Counted from the first letter of the stretch, positions 8,903 to 17,844 are shown. The stretch is 64,000 nucleotides of DNA from Hymenobacter actinosclerus (GCF_900111515.1 NZ_FOHS01000001.1:689419-753418); one strand, 5' to 3'. Made by a program: numbers and translations. The notes: generated by a model from the letters alone, not told the origin.

Positions 8903-9772
8903 TTACCCGATATACGTTACCTCCCGCGGCGGAAACAGCCGGCCCACCAGTTTCTCCAGCCGGCCCCGGGTGCTGCGCACGCGGTGCTTCACGGGCAGGG
9001 CGTGGTAGTTGAACCCCGCCAGGGCCGCCACTTCCTCGGCCACCGTGCGCTGGCACAGATGTGATTCGAGCAGGAACGCGCTGATGGCGGCGTTCCACTC
9101 GGTTTTGGTGCTCCAGTAGTGCCCGATGTGGGGCGCGGCGGCTTCCAGCGGTCCGGTTTCGGCCAGCGCCACCGACAGGGCAAACTGCTCGATGAGCCGG
9201 GGCGTTACCTGCTGCCGGCTCAAATCGTCGCAGATGTTCAGCGCCAGCGCAATGGCCGCCGCGGCCCGGCCCGCCGGAATGCCTACCACCCCGGCGTTCC
9301 ACATGACGTGGTTCTCGCGCATGGCCACGTCGCCAAACGTGTGCTGGCGGACCTGCTGCCACATGCGCTGCTCGGTTTTGCTGGCCAGCTGGCTCAGGGC
9401 ACCCTCGGGCTCGTGCATCAGCGCGGTGCCGGCTTCCAACTGGGCCCGCATCGTGGGCAGGGAGCCGTGCAGGAAGGTGTCGGTGTCGAGGTAGAGCACG
9501 GCCGCGTCGGGCTGGCGCTGGTGCACGTATTCGAGGGCTTTGATTTTGATGCGCCAGAAGAAGTCGAACTCGCCCCGCCACTCCTGAATCGTGGCCGCCG
9601 CGATGGGCAGCACCGTTACGTGCCCGGCCAGGTGGCGGTAGAATTCGGGCGCGTCCGTGACCACCGTGATGCCATCGAGCGACTCGGGCTGCCGCAGAAA
9701 CGAGAGGATGGAAAAAGCCGCCTGGAAATGGTTGGGGGCCGCGTTGCCGAAGACGAGGTAGAGCAGGTGCAT
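8903..9772 (-). CDS. Putative nucleotide-sugar glycosyltransferase (GT-A, GT8-like)
   Basis: A 289-residue soluble protein with a GT-A-like layout: an N-terminal strand and loop (MHLLYLVFGN), an acidic metal-binding motif LYLDTDTF at 94-101 (DxD at 96-98), and a later segment VMWNAGVVGI typical of GT8-like enzymes (an N-x-G motif). Donor and acceptor are unknown. The start at 9772 is preferred over 9799 because the core strand begins immediately. It converges with the Uma2 gene (18-bp gap) and follows the alpha-2-macroglobulin gene on the same strand, separated by a hairpin repeat. Confidence 0.7.
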   Translation of the reverse strand: MHLLYLVFGNAAPNHFQAAFSILSFLRQPESLDGITVVTDAPEFYRHLAGHVTVLPIAAATIQEWRGEFDFFWRIKIKALEYVHQRQPDAAVLYLDTDTFLHGSLPTMRAQLEAGTALMHEPEGALSQLASKTEQRMWQQVRQHTFGDVAMRENHVMWNAGVVGIPAGRAAAAIALALNICDDLSRQQVTPRLIEQFALSVALAETGPLEAAAPHIGHYWSTKTEWNAAISAFLLESHLCQRTVAEEVAALAGFNYHALPVKHRVRSTRGRLEKLVGRLFPPREVTYIG

Positions 9773-9813
9773 AAAGTAGATTCGACTTGGAAAGAACAAA
9801 GGTGAAAAAAACT

Positions 9814-9903
9814 GTCATCCTGAGCGGAGCGAAGGACCTGCATAGAAACTATCCTCTTTTAAAGAGAGCTTCTGCCTGGGTCCTTCGCTTCGCTCAGGAT
9901 GAC
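9814..9903. repeat. GTCATCCTGAGC-type inverted repeat
   Basis: Arms begin GTCATCCTGAGCGGAGCGAA at 9814 and end with the complement at 9903; about 25 bp pair with few mismatches around a 40-bp loop. It lies between the alpha-2-macroglobulin stop and the glycosyltransferase start. Relatives are at 33392-33484, 50017-50113 and, more distantly, 22911-22997 and 58911-59030. Confidence 0.8.
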
Positions 9904-9921
9904 AATTTTCCACTCATCGTT

Positions 9922-12900
9922 CTACCGTACCCGCACCACGCCGGCCCCCGAATACGAGTGGTACTCGGCGTTGTACATGGCGTCGGCGCTGACGGGGCCT
10001 AGCTTGAAGGTGCCTTTGGACACGGCGCGGGCCAGGTAGTAGAACGTTTTGGGCTTGGGGGTGGCGGTGGTGAACAGGTTCAGGCGGTCGTCGCGCACGT
10101 CGAGGTAGTCAGGCTGGGCGGCGTCCTTGGCCCAGGCCAGCTCGCGCACGGCCCCGATGCGGGGGTTCTCGATTTCGAGGCCGGCGGGTAGTAGGTCGGT
10201 AACGGCCACGTTGGCCACTTCGCCGGCGCTTTCGGCCGATTGCAGCGTGAGGCGCACCACTACCAAATCGTTCTGGCGGAAGGTGGCCGAGCCCAGTGGG
10301 TTGCCGTTGCGGTCCATAAACTGCCGGCGTACCATCAGGTAGGCGTCCTCCTCGGGCACGCGACCCGAGGCCGAAACGCCTTCCATCTCCCAGAAGTAGT
10401 AGAGGCTGCCCTTGCCGGCCGGCTTCAACGTGATTTGGCGGTTGGCCACGTTGCTGACCGTGAGGTCTTTGCCGGTGAAGGCGCCGATGTTCTTGCCGTC
10501 GGCCAGGAGCTGGGCGGTGGCGGTGCTATTGGCGTTGCTCTTGGCCAGCTTGCCCAGGGCCAGCAGCGAGAAGGCGCGCTCCTGGGTGCTCAGCCAGCCG
10601 GCCTGTTGCACGCGGCGGCTCAGCTGGCGGCTCAGACTCACGACCTGCGGGTTGCCGGGGTCGGCGGCGAGCAGGGCGTTGAGCACCAGGGCCATGTCGC
10701 GGATGGGCGAGGAGAAGGAGCCGCCCAACTCGCGGCGGGCGATGCTGGGGGCCGCGCCGTAGCGGGTGGGCACCGTCTGCTGGAAGGCCCGCTGGTTGCC
10801 GCTCAGGGCGAAGGCTGCCGCCAGCAGGTAGCGCGAGTCGTCGGCCAGCAGGGGGCGGTTGGCCTTGTAGTAGTTGAGGGCCACCGGGGTGGGCCGCCCG
10901 GCCAGGGCCAGCACGTAGAGCGAGTACGGGATTTCCTTTTTGGCCAGCGTCACGGGCCGAATCACGCCACCGGTCTGGATGATGTTGTAGGTTTCGGTTT
11001 CGCGCTGGCGGGTGCGGGCTTCGAGGTAGCCGAGCACCCGGTCGAGCACGTTCTGGTTCACCGCGAAACCGGCTTGGCGGGCCTCCAGCAGGAAGTGGGC
11101 GGCGTAGGCCGTGGCCCACCAGTTGTCGTAGTCGCCGCCGGGCCAGTAGCTGAGGCTGCCGTTGTACATCTGCTGGGCCTCCACTTTGCGGATGGCCTCC
11201 TGCACGTGGTAGTTGGGGTTGAACTGGCCCGCCTTGCCCTTGACGCCGGTTTTCTGGCCCAAAGTCGCCACCAAATCACCGTAATAAAGCTGCGGGAAGG
11301 CGGCCGACACGGTTTGTTCCAGGCAGCCGTAGGGGTACTGCAACAGCCAGCGCAAATCCTTGGCAAACTCGGCCATCGGCGAGCGGCTCACCACCAGCTG
11401 GCTCCTGAGCGAGGCCGCCATGAAATCGGTCTTCAGATTCAGCTGCTGCGCCTTGCCACCGCCCGCCAGCACACCGCTGCCGGTGCGCTTTTGCAGCGGC
11501 GAAGCGGGCCGCACGGGGATTTCGATGGTTTCGGTGAAGGTTTCGTTGAGGGCCTTGACCGTGGTAGTGAGGGTGGCGTTGCCGATGCTGGCCGGAGCCA
11601 GCACCCGGAACCGCACCCGCTGCTCGGCTCCGGCCGGCAGGCGCACGCTTTGCGAGGCGGCCCCCAACACCCGCAACGGACCGGTTACGGCCAGGCTGGC
11701 CGCCCCGGTGCCGGGCTTATTGGTGGTATTGGTCAGCGTTACGGGCACGTCAATGGTGTCGCCGGGGCTGGCGAAGCGGGGTAGGGCGGTGCTGATAACC
11801 ACCGGGTCGGCGACGCGCATGGTGTGCTCGGCCGAGCCGAAGGCGTCGCCCTGGTAGGCCACGGCCATGATGCGGATGGCTCCGCTGAACTGGGGCACCT
11901 GGAGCTGGTAGCGGACTTTGCCGCTACCGTCGGCCGTGAGCACGCCGCTCCACTTGGCCAGCAGCTTCACGCGGCGCGAGGGTACGGGCGTGGTGCGGCG
12001 GGCCAGGTCGTAGCCGTCGCCGCCGGTGGAGCTGGTGCCCAGCTCGGGCAGCAGGAAGGGGTACACGTCGTGGGCCGCCACTTCGAGGGCGCGCTTCTGG
12101 TAGAAGTAGCCGTGGGGGTCGGGCGTGCGGAAATCCTTCATCTGCAAGATGCCCTCGTCCACCATGGCCAGCGTTACCTGGGCGCCGGGGGCGGTAGTCA
12201 CCTCAATAGTCTGCATGGTCTGGGAGCGGCTCAGCTCCGGGGCCTTGATGGCTACCGAGAGGCGCGAGCCGGGTTTTTCTACCGTCAGGGGCACGAAGCC
12301 GCGGGCCACGGTCAGGGGCAGGCGGTTGTCTTTGATGGGGCGGATGGCGGTGGCCGTAACGTAGATGTTGGGCACGTGGCCGCCGCGAATCGGAATGTCC
12401 ACCTTGGCCGATTTCTCGTCGGTGTCCACGTAGAAATGGTCGAGCACCCGGTCCCGCTCCACCGTCACCAGCACGCGGCCGGGGAAGGGTGTTTTGAGCA
12501 GCAGGTGGGCCGTCTGGCCGGGCTCGTACTTGTCCTGGTCGGCCTCAATGGTCACCTGGCCCTCGTTGCTGACCTCGAAGGAGTTGCTCTGGGTGTCGCC
12601 GTAGCCGTAGGCGTACACGCGCTGGGCCACGTAGGTGGCGGCACCCGGCCGCGAAACCCGGATTTCGTACTCGCCCGAATACTGTGGCGCGAAGCCCAGG
12701 TTGGCATCGGTGCCGGAGCCGGAGACCGGCACGTTGCGGCTCAGAACGGTTTCCTCGCGCTTCTGCGAGTTGTAGATGTAACGGCCGCCGCGGCGCTCAA
12801 TCACGGTTTCCCAGAGCATGCGGATAACTTCCACGCGGGCTGTGGCGCGGGTGGGCTTGCCGGCCGGCGTGAGGGCCACCAGCCGCACGGGCACCTCGTC

Positions 12901-15420
12901 GCGGGTTTTCACCAGCTCCCCCAGGTTCTGCACTCCAAACATTACTGCCTGGGTTTGCACCTCGAAGGTGGCGAAGCGGTTCACGGGGCGGCCGGTTTCG
13001 TCGAACACCGTCGTGAAGGCCGCGCCTTCCAGGGTGCCTAAATCGGGGTAGTCGGGCACCTGGTAGGTAGCGGTGCCGCGGCCGGCGGCGTCGGTGGTGC
13101 CTTCGCGCACGGTTTTCTCGAAGCGGTCGGAAATCGGGGTCGATTCCAGGTCGCCGTAGTTGCCCCGGCGCCGGTCGCCGCTGTTGATGGCGAAGCTGTA
13201 GTCAGGGAATTCCTTGGGCTGGAAGCGCTTTTCCTTGAGCGAAAACTCCACCTCAAACTTGCGGTCGGAAGCGGGCGGGCCGAACAGGTTCTGGGCCGTA
13301 ATCCGGGCCTGCACCGTCTGGCTGGGCTTCACCACGGCCGGACTAGCCTTCACCGTCACCTTCATGCGGTCCGGAATAAACTCTTCCACCGAGAGCTGGC
13401 GCGAGGTCAGCAGCACGTCGTTGGCGGTCAGGATTTCGAGCGTGTAGAGGCCCGTCATCACGCTGGGGGGCAGAATGAAGCGGGCCTCGGTGCTGCCCTC
13501 GGGGCTGAGGGTTTTTTGCAGGCTGGCGTACTCCTTGCCGGTGGGCAGCAGCAGGCGCACCTTCAGCGGCAGGCCCTTGGGGGGGGCCTGCCAGGTTTCG
13601 GTGCGCACCACGGTGTTGGTCTGGATGGTGTCGCCGGGGCGGTACAGGTCCCGGTCGCCGTAGAGGAAGGCCTGGTAGCGGGCGGCGTTGCTTTGCAGGC
13701 CGCCCACCTCGAAGCGCGAGGTTTCCACCCGGCTGCGGTTCAGGTCCAGAAACGTGAAGTCGTCGCCGCGGCGGGCCACCACCATGCCCAGCCGGAACCG
13801 CGCGTTCTGGGCGGTGGAGTCGAACTTGGCCACGCCCGCGCCGTTGGTCACGCCGGTGCCCATTACCTGGTTGTTGGTGCTCAGGTAGCTGATTTCCACG
13901 CTACCCAGCGCCTTGGCCTCCCGAATCGAGTTGGCAAATACCATCGTGCTGCCGGCCGCGCCCTGCTTCACAATCAGGCCGATATCCGACACGGCCACCA
14001 GCTTGCTCACTTGCAGCCACTGCCGCTCGGTGTCCTGAATCCGTATCACATAAAGCCCCTTGAGGCCCGCCGAAAACTCCAGGTCTTTGAGGCTCAGGTT
14101 CAGCAGCCGCAAGCCCTGCTCCTGGGGCAGGCCGGCCACCGTGTAAGTGCGGTCGGAGAGCACGTTGCCCAGGTTTTCCACGTCGTAGTACTGGAACGAG
14201 CGGTCCACGTATTCGCCGTACTCGTCCTGGCTGCTCTCGCCGTCTTCGCCGTCGTACTCGGGGTAGCCATACTGGCTGCCGGCGCGCAACAGCTGCTGAA
14301 TGTTGTTGGCGTACACTTTGGCGATGGTCACCTTCACCTTGTCCACTTCGTTGATGCGGATGCCCAGGTTGCGGGCGCCCAGCGCGTCGAGGTACAGGGC
14401 CTTATCGGCGCTGGCGAAGCTGATGGTGGGCCGCTCGTTGGAGAAGCTCACTGTCTGGGTCACGTCGCTGTCGAGCTGGCCACCGAGGCTGCCGCGCAGG
14501 CCGCTGCTCAGGCGCACCTGGTAGCTTTTGCCCACCTCGAAGCCGCCTTTCAGGCGCACCCCGCTCTCCAGCTCCTCCACCTCGAAGGCCACCTGGGGCG
14601 ACACGCTCACGGCGCTGCGCATATCCATGCCGCTCACCGGCTGGCTGGTCTGGATATTGACGACCGGGTCGGCGCCTTGCAGCGTGCCGGTCATGGCCGT
14701 TACTTCCAGGGCCTGGGGGTCGGGCACGGTCAGCTCGGTTTCGGTGGCCTGGTCGGTGGGCAGGTCGCTGCCCACCGCGCTCAGGCCGGGGGCCAGGGCC
14801 ACCAGCAGCGGCGAGCCGGAGCGCACTTGCTGCTTGAGGCTCAGGCGCACCTGCTGGCCCGCCTCGGCGGCCGCCAGCTCGAAGGCCACCGGCTGCCCGT
14901 CCTGGGTCAGGCGCAGCAGTGGCTTCACATCGGCGGGCTTCACGGGGTAGTTGAAGGGGAGTTCCACCCGCAGCTCGGCCGTGCCCGCGGCCCGCTCCGA
15001 GCGCGCCCAGAAGGCCTGCGGGGCCTCCAGCGCCAGGTAGGGCGTATGGAATTTCTGGCGGTCTTCGGGCAGCTCGGTGCCCCGGCGCGTACCTTCGGGC
15101 AGGGCCTCGTTCACCAGCTTGGCCGTGAAAGCCGTGCTGGGCCTTAGCGGCACGTTGGGCGAAAACACCAGCTCCCGGTCGGTGGTCCACTTGAACTTAC
15201 CGCGCATGGCCGGCTCAAACGCCACGACCCGCGTGGTATCCCAGCGGCCCTGCTGCTCGGGCCCCACGACGGCATCGGCAAACTGGAACACGATGTTCTG
15301 GTAGGGGTCGATTTCCGCGCCGTTGGGGTCGGGCGCACCCTCATCGGAGCGCGAGCAGGCGAAACCAAGCAGCGCCAGCAACACCAGCAGCGGCTGGCGG
15401 GAAAGTCGGGAAAGCAGCAT
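9922..15420 (-). CDS. Bacterial alpha-2-macroglobulin lipoprotein with thioester
   Basis: A giant 1832-residue periplasmic lipoprotein of the alpha-2-macroglobulin family. These are thought to trap proteases that enter through a damaged envelope. The start at 15420 yields a signal peptide ending LLGFACS with a candidate lipidated cysteine; upstream in-frame sequence has no signal. A long series of macroglobulin (MG) beta domains is followed by the bait-like region and the thioester motif YGCLEQ with Cys near 1366, in an alpha-alpha toroid domain (YPYGCLEQTVSAAFPQ). Its usual partner, pbpC, lies downstream on the same strand but is separated by two unrelated genes. A TACCTTCG box lies 23 nt before the start. 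Confidence 0.92.
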   Translation of the reverse strand: MLLSRLSRQPLLVLLALLGFACSRSDEGAPDPNGAEIDPYQNIVFQFADAVVGPEQQGRWDTTRVVAFEPAMRGKFKWTTDRELVFSPNVPLRPSTAFTAKLVNEALPEGTRRGTELPEDRQKFHTPYLALEAPQAFWARSERAAGTAELRVELPFNYPVKPADVKPLLRLTQDGQPVAFELAAAEAGQQVRLSLKQQVRSGSPLLVALAPGLSAVGSDLPTDQATETELTVPDPQALEVTAMTGTLQGADPVVNIQTSQPVSGMDMRSAVSVSPQVAFEVEELESGVRLKGGFEVGKSYQVRLSSGLRGSLGGQLDSDVTQTVSFSNERPTISFASADKALYLDALGARNLGIRINEVDKVKVTIAKVYANNIQQLLRAGSQYGYPEYDGEDGESSQDEYGEYVDRSFQYYDVENLGNVLSDRTYTVAGLPQEQGLRLLNLSLKDLEFSAGLKGLYVIRIQDTERQWLQVSKLVAVSDIGLIVKQGAAGSTMVFANSIREAKALGSVEISYLSTNNQVMGTGVTNGAGVAKFDSTAQNARFRLGMVVARRGDDFTFLDLNRSRVETSRFEVGGLQSNAARYQAFLYGDRDLYRPGDTIQTNTVVRTETWQAPPKGLPLKVRLLLPTGKEYASLQKTLSPEGSTEARFILPPSVMTGLYTLEILTANDVLLTSRQLSVEEFIPDRMKVTVKASPAVVKPSQTVQARITAQNLFGPPASDRKFEVEFSLKEKRFQPKEFPDYSFAINSGDRRRGNYGDLESTPISDRFEKTVREGTTDAAGRGTATYQVPDYPDLGTLEGAAFTTVFDETGRPVNRFATFEVQTQAVMFGVQNLGELVKTRDEVPVRLVALTPAGKPTRATARVEVIRMLWETVIERRGGRYIYNSQKREETVLSRNVPVSGSGTDANLGFAPQYSGEYEIRVSRPGAATYVAQRVYAYGYGDTQSNSFEVSNEGQVTIEADQDKYEPGQTAHLLLKTPFPGRVLVTVERDRVLDHFYVDTDEKSAKVDIPIRGGHVPNIYVTATAIRPIKDNRLPLTVARGFVPLTVEKPGSRLSVAIKAPELSRSQTMQTIEVTTAPGAQVTLAMVDEGILQMKDFRTPDPHGYFYQKRALEVAAHDVYPFLLPELGTSSTGGDGYDLARRTTPVPSRRVKLLAKWSGVLTADGSGKVRYQLQVPQFSGAIRIMAVAYQGDAFGSAEHTMRVADPVVISTALPRFASPGDTIDVPVTLTNTTNKPGTGAASLAVTGPLRVLGAASQSVRLPAGAEQRVRFRVLAPASIGNATLTTTVKALNETFTETIEIPVRPASPLQKRTGSGVLAGGGKAQQLNLKTDFMAASLRSQLVVSRSPMAEFAKDLRWLLQYPYGCLEQTVSAAFPQLYYGDLVATLGQKTGVKGKAGQFNPNYHVQEAIRKVEAQQMYNGSLSYWPGGDYDNWWATAYAAHFLLEARQAGFAVNQNVLDRVLGYLEARTRQRETETYNIIQTGGVIRPVTLAKKEIPYSLYVLALAGRPTPVALNYYKANRPLLADDSRYLLAAAFALSGNQRAFQQTVPTRYGAAPSIARRELGGSFSSPIRDMALVLNALLAADPGNPQVVSLSRQLSRRVQQAGWLSTQERAFSLLALGKLAKSNANSTATAQLLADGKNIGAFTGKDLTVSNVANRQITLKPAGKGSLYYFWEMEGVSASGRVPEEDAYLMVRRQFMDRNGNPLGSATFRQNDLVVVRLTLQSAESAGEVANVAVTDLLPAGLEIENPRIGAVRELAWAKDAAQPDYLDVRDDRLNLFTTATPKPKTFYYLARAVSKGTFKLGPVSADAMYNAEYHSYSGAGVVRVR

Positions 15421-15443
15421 AGGGGGAGAGTTGGCTGGAAGCC

Positions 15444-15451
15444 CGAAGGTA
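15444..15451 (-). promoter_or_regulatory. Candidate -7 box TACCTTCG for the alpha-2-macroglobulin gene
   Basis: On the minus strand TACCTTCG lies 23 nt before the ATG at 15420. It fits the TAnnTTCG pattern seen before the genes at 8288, 23926 and 62233 at the same spacing. Confidence 0.45.
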
Positions 15452-15483
15452 TAGAAAAAGGGGGATGGGTGGGCGTTCGTTCT

Positions 15484-15491
15484 TATATTCG
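15484..15491 (+). promoter_or_regulatory. Candidate -7 box TATATTCG for the orphan gene at 15506
   Basis: TATATTCG lies 14 nt before the ATG at 15506 and back to back with the alpha-2-macroglobulin box. Spacing is shorter than for the other TAnnTTCG boxes. Confidence 0.35.
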
Positions 15492-15505
15492 AATAGCCTG
15501 CTACA

Positions 15506-15844
15506 ATGAAAAAATATATGAAGCGACTAATCATTTTGCAAAAGCTTATTGAAGACACTAAATGCAAAGTCAGGCTCAAACCAGACCGTACCAACCAAAT
15601 TACAGATTGGCGGGGTGGCTTTGGCATTCCTGTAGAGGGCTATATTGAAGTGGCCGGCCCGGAGAGAATAGCAGACGTGGAGTGGATAGAGCTAGACCCG
15701 ATAGTTGTAACGCATATCGGCAGGCTGGTTCCCCCGCACATTGCTTTTGTCAGCGACGCAATCCGTGAAGTTTTGAATAAGGAATTGGTTGAGTTCGATG
15801 TAGTGAAGGGAATGATTCGGATAGATGGCAGTCAGTTGAGATGA
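15506..15844 (+). CDS. Hypothetical protein, AT-richer than its surroundings
   Basis: I do not recognise this 112-residue protein. It is basic at the N terminus (MKKYMKRLIILQKLIED), has no signal peptide or membrane segment, and contains a conserved-looking acidic stretch (ADVEWIELDPIVVTHIGRL) followed by a helix (AFVSDAIREVLNKE). Its codon use is visibly AT-richer than the flanking genes, which suggests recent arrival. It converges on the Uma2 pseudogene, with six bases between the two stops. An accessory or immunity-like role is possible but unsupported. Confidence 0.6.
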   Translation: MKKYMKRLIILQKLIEDTKCKVRLKPDRTNQITDWRGGFGIPVEGYIEVAGPERIADVEWIELDPIVVTHIGRLVPPHIAFVSDAIREVLNKELVEFDVVKGMIRIDGSQLR

Positions 15845-15850
15845 ACCCCC

Positions 15851-16050
15851 TTACACCCCCGCAAACACCTCCGCCCATTCCACCGCAAACCCCGGCAGCG
15901 TCGCGCCCGGAATCGGGCCCGGCTCGAAGTACTCGTCGCGCACCTTATAGTAGCCGGCTTCGTGCACGTATGTCACCACGGTTTATTGGCTCGGAAACAC
16001 AATCCTATTTTGATCGGGCCAAGCTGGGAAATATTGGTGATGACGGGCAT
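15851..16050 (-). pseudogene. Uma2-family pseudogene with internal deletion
   Basis: On the minus strand, 16050 begins MPVITNISQL, matching the first ten residues of the intact Uma2 protein at 8288. The frame then diverges and stops. From about 15985 to the stop at 15851 a different phase encodes an end matching the intact copy (EYFEPGPIPGATLP then AVEWAEVFAGV, against EFYQPGPIPVATLP and ALEWAEIFEGI). About 130 central codons, including all catalytic motifs, are missing. This is a deletion remnant of a second Uma2 gene. Confidence 0.8.
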
Positions 16051-16104
16051 GGCGGCGAACTGAAGAGCCATAGTAAAACTACGCGGGTGGCGTACATTCG
16101 GGCC

Positions 16105-16647
16105 ATGCAAGCCGTCACTATCCTCACCGTTCCTGGCCTGGGCAGCTCCGGCCCGGCGCACTGGCAAACCCGCTGGGAGCAGCACTACGGCTGCCGGCGC
16201 GTAGAGCAGGGCGACTGGCAGCACCCCGTTTGCGCCGACTGGGTAGCTGCCCTCGACGCCGCCGTGGCCGCCGCGCCGGGGCCGGTGGTACTGGTGGCCC
16301 ACAGCCTGGCCTGCGCCATGGTGGCACACTGGGCCGCCACGGCCACCCGCCCGCTGGCCGGGGCCCTGCTCGTGGGCCCCGCCGACGTGGACCGGCGGGC
16401 GCAACTGCCCGAAGTACGCGGATTTGCGCCCATGCCACTGGCGCGGCTGCCGTTCCCGAGCATGGTGGTGGCCAGCACCACCGACGAGTACGTGACCCTG
16501 GCCCGCGCCACGGAGTTTGCCGCTGCCTGGGGCAGCCGCCTGGTAAACGTGGGCGCGCTCGGTCACCTTAACTCCGAGTCGGAGTTGGGTTTGTGGCCGG
16601 AGGGCTGGGCGCTGGTGCAGGAGTTGGTTACTGGTGCCAGCCAGTAA
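16105..16647 (+). CDS. RBBP9/YdeN-family serine hydrolase (alpha/beta hydrolase)
   Basis: A 180-residue cytosolic alpha/beta hydrolase of the small RBBP9/YdeN family. The opening strand and oxyanion loop (TVPGLGSSGPAHWQ), the nucleophile elbow VAHSLA (Ser67), acid Asp127 in STTDEYV and His154 in LGHLNSES form a complete triad in family order. Substrate is unknown. The frame is open from 15841, but sequence before 16105 belongs to the pseudogene on the other strand. A TACATTCG box lies only 4 nt before the ATG, so any transcript from it would be nearly leaderless. Confidence 0.85.
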   Translation: MQAVTILTVPGLGSSGPAHWQTRWEQHYGCRRVEQGDWQHPVCADWVAALDAAVAAAPGPVVLVAHSLACAMVAHWAATATRPLAGALLVGPADVDRRAQLPEVRGFAPMPLARLPFPSMVVASTTDEYVTLARATEFAAAWGSRLVNVGALGHLNSESELGLWPEGWALVQELVTGASQ

Positions 16648-16687
16648 TATAAAGTTGGTATTCGCGCAAAAGCGAGCCGTTGGCTTG

Positions 16688-16771
16688 TAGCGCGAAGCTT
16701 CCGCTTCGCATATCGCAAAACGAAGCCGTTCAGAAGTCAGCAACGGAACGCGAAGCGGAAGCTTCGCGCTA
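16688..16771. repeat. Inverted repeat with perfect 22-bp arms (GCGAAGCTTCCGCTTCGC)
   Basis: Arms 16688-16709 and 16750-16771 are exact reverse complements, with a 40-bp loop. Each arm contains its own partial symmetry (GCGAAGC and GCTTCGC). It lies between the convergent hydrolase and T9SS-tailed genes and could terminate both. Confidence 0.85.
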
Positions 16772-16832
16772 TATCCAACGCAAAAGCGCCCCGACCAACC
16801 GGCCGCTTGCTGCAATCAGGTAATTAAAGCGG

Positions 16833-17591
16833 CTACAGCTTCTGGAATCGGCTTACGTATACCTGCTTGGCGCCCACCACGCGCATCACGTAGAGGCCGT
16901 TGCGCAGGCCCGCCACCCGCTGGCTAAGCTGCTGGTTGAGCTGCTCGGCCGAACCGCCAGCTTCCAGCACGAGGCTGCCGGTGGTGGTGTACACGCTCAG
17001 GCGCAGGCTCCGGCCGGTTTCCGGTACCTCGAACCCGAGGCTGCTGGTGGCCGGGTTGGGGTACAGGCTCAGCGTAGCGGCGGCCATGGCGCTGGTGGTG
17101 GCCGTGGGCGTCTGGCTCAACGAGAAGCGCGTGAACACCGGGTAATGGTCGGTGGTGGTGGTGGCGTAGCTGGCAATGCCGGCGGCCAGGTCGGTGCGGA
17201 TGGCGGCCGAGCCGTTGATGTAGTAGGCGGCCATGGGCCGGGTGGCCAGCACATTGTCAATTACCGTATTGAAGCCGGCCGTGGATTGGGCGCCGGCGCG
17301 GGCCAGCGGCAGCGTAAGGGCCACGTAGTTGGGGTCGGCTACGAAGGAGTTATACGACGATATGGCCGGCGTTACGCCCGTGGCAATGGTGCCCTCCAGC
17401 ACGTCGTTGAAGTCGCCGAGCACCAGCGTGTTGGCGTTGGTGTAAATGCGGAAGCCGGCGGGCAGCCCGCCGGCCAGCCCATCGAACGTTTCGACGTAGG
17501 GGCTGGTACCGAGCGTGACCTGGGCCCGGGCATCAGGCGTAGCTAGGCCCAGCAGGCTGCTCCAACCCAGCAGGAGAAAAGGTTTTATCAT
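16833..17591 (-). CDS. T9SS-sorted remnant of an extracellular endonuclease/exonuclease/phosphatase
   Basis: A 252-residue secreted protein with three parts. Residues 1-24 are a Sec signal (ending DARAQ). Residues 33-52 resemble the N terminus of secreted nucleases (ETFDGLAGGLPAGFRIYTNA). From 54 the sequence jumps to the C-terminal part of the endonuclease/exonuclease/phosphatase fold, with VLGDFND (59-63) and TDHYPVFTRF (147-156). From about 172 a type IX sorting domain begins (LSLYPNPATSSLGF) and runs to the C-terminal SRFQKL. The first half of the catalytic domain, with its metal and phosphate ligands, is missing, so nuclease activity is unlikely. The frame is intact; whether it is a functional short form is open. 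Confidence 0.72.
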   Translation of the reverse strand: MIKPFLLLGWSSLLGLATPDARAQVTLGTSPYVETFDGLAGGLPAGFRIYTNANTLVLGDFNDVLEGTIATGVTPAISSYNSFVADPNYVALTLPLARAGAQSTAGFNTVIDNVLATRPMAAYYINGSAAIRTDLAAGIASYATTTTDHYPVFTRFSLSQTPTATTSAMAAATLSLYPNPATSSLGFEVPETGRSLRLSVYTTTGSLVLEAGGSAEQLNQQLSQRVAGLRNGLYVMRVVGAKQVYVSRFQKL

Positions 17592-17844
17592 GCAGAATGG
17601 GATTTGGAGTATTGGAAAAATAAGCCCTTGGCAACTAGCTTATTGCACTGGCTGTAATCGAATGTAAAGATGCCGATAAATGAGTCTTTAATTCAATAAA
17701 TAAATGAATTATTCATATGGTATAACCCCGCTAGCAGGTCAGCCGGTAGTCCTGCCCGGCCAGCGCCCACCCTGGTTGCGGCCCGCATCCTCAGCTGCTG
17801 CCGTCAACCCAGCTGCTTTATCGTTTGGTGGGCCGCAAGTGCTG
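17592..17844. other. Gap with an AT-rich stretch
   Basis: This 253-bp gap contains an unusually AT-rich segment (17625-17715, with words such as AATAAATAAATGAATTATTC) for this genome, next to GC-rich sequence. It may hold the promoter of the T9SS-tailed gene. I see no gene in it. Confidence 0.4.

Noticed and set aside
8748..9818. A 356-residue minus-strand ORF overlapping the glycosyltransferase
   Set aside because: Its Arg/Ala/Gly-rich translation is a frame shadow of the gene at 8903-9772.
15841..16104. N-terminal extension of the serine hydrolase (88 residues)
   Set aside because: The sequence is the reverse of the Uma2 pseudogene and carries no hydrolase features.
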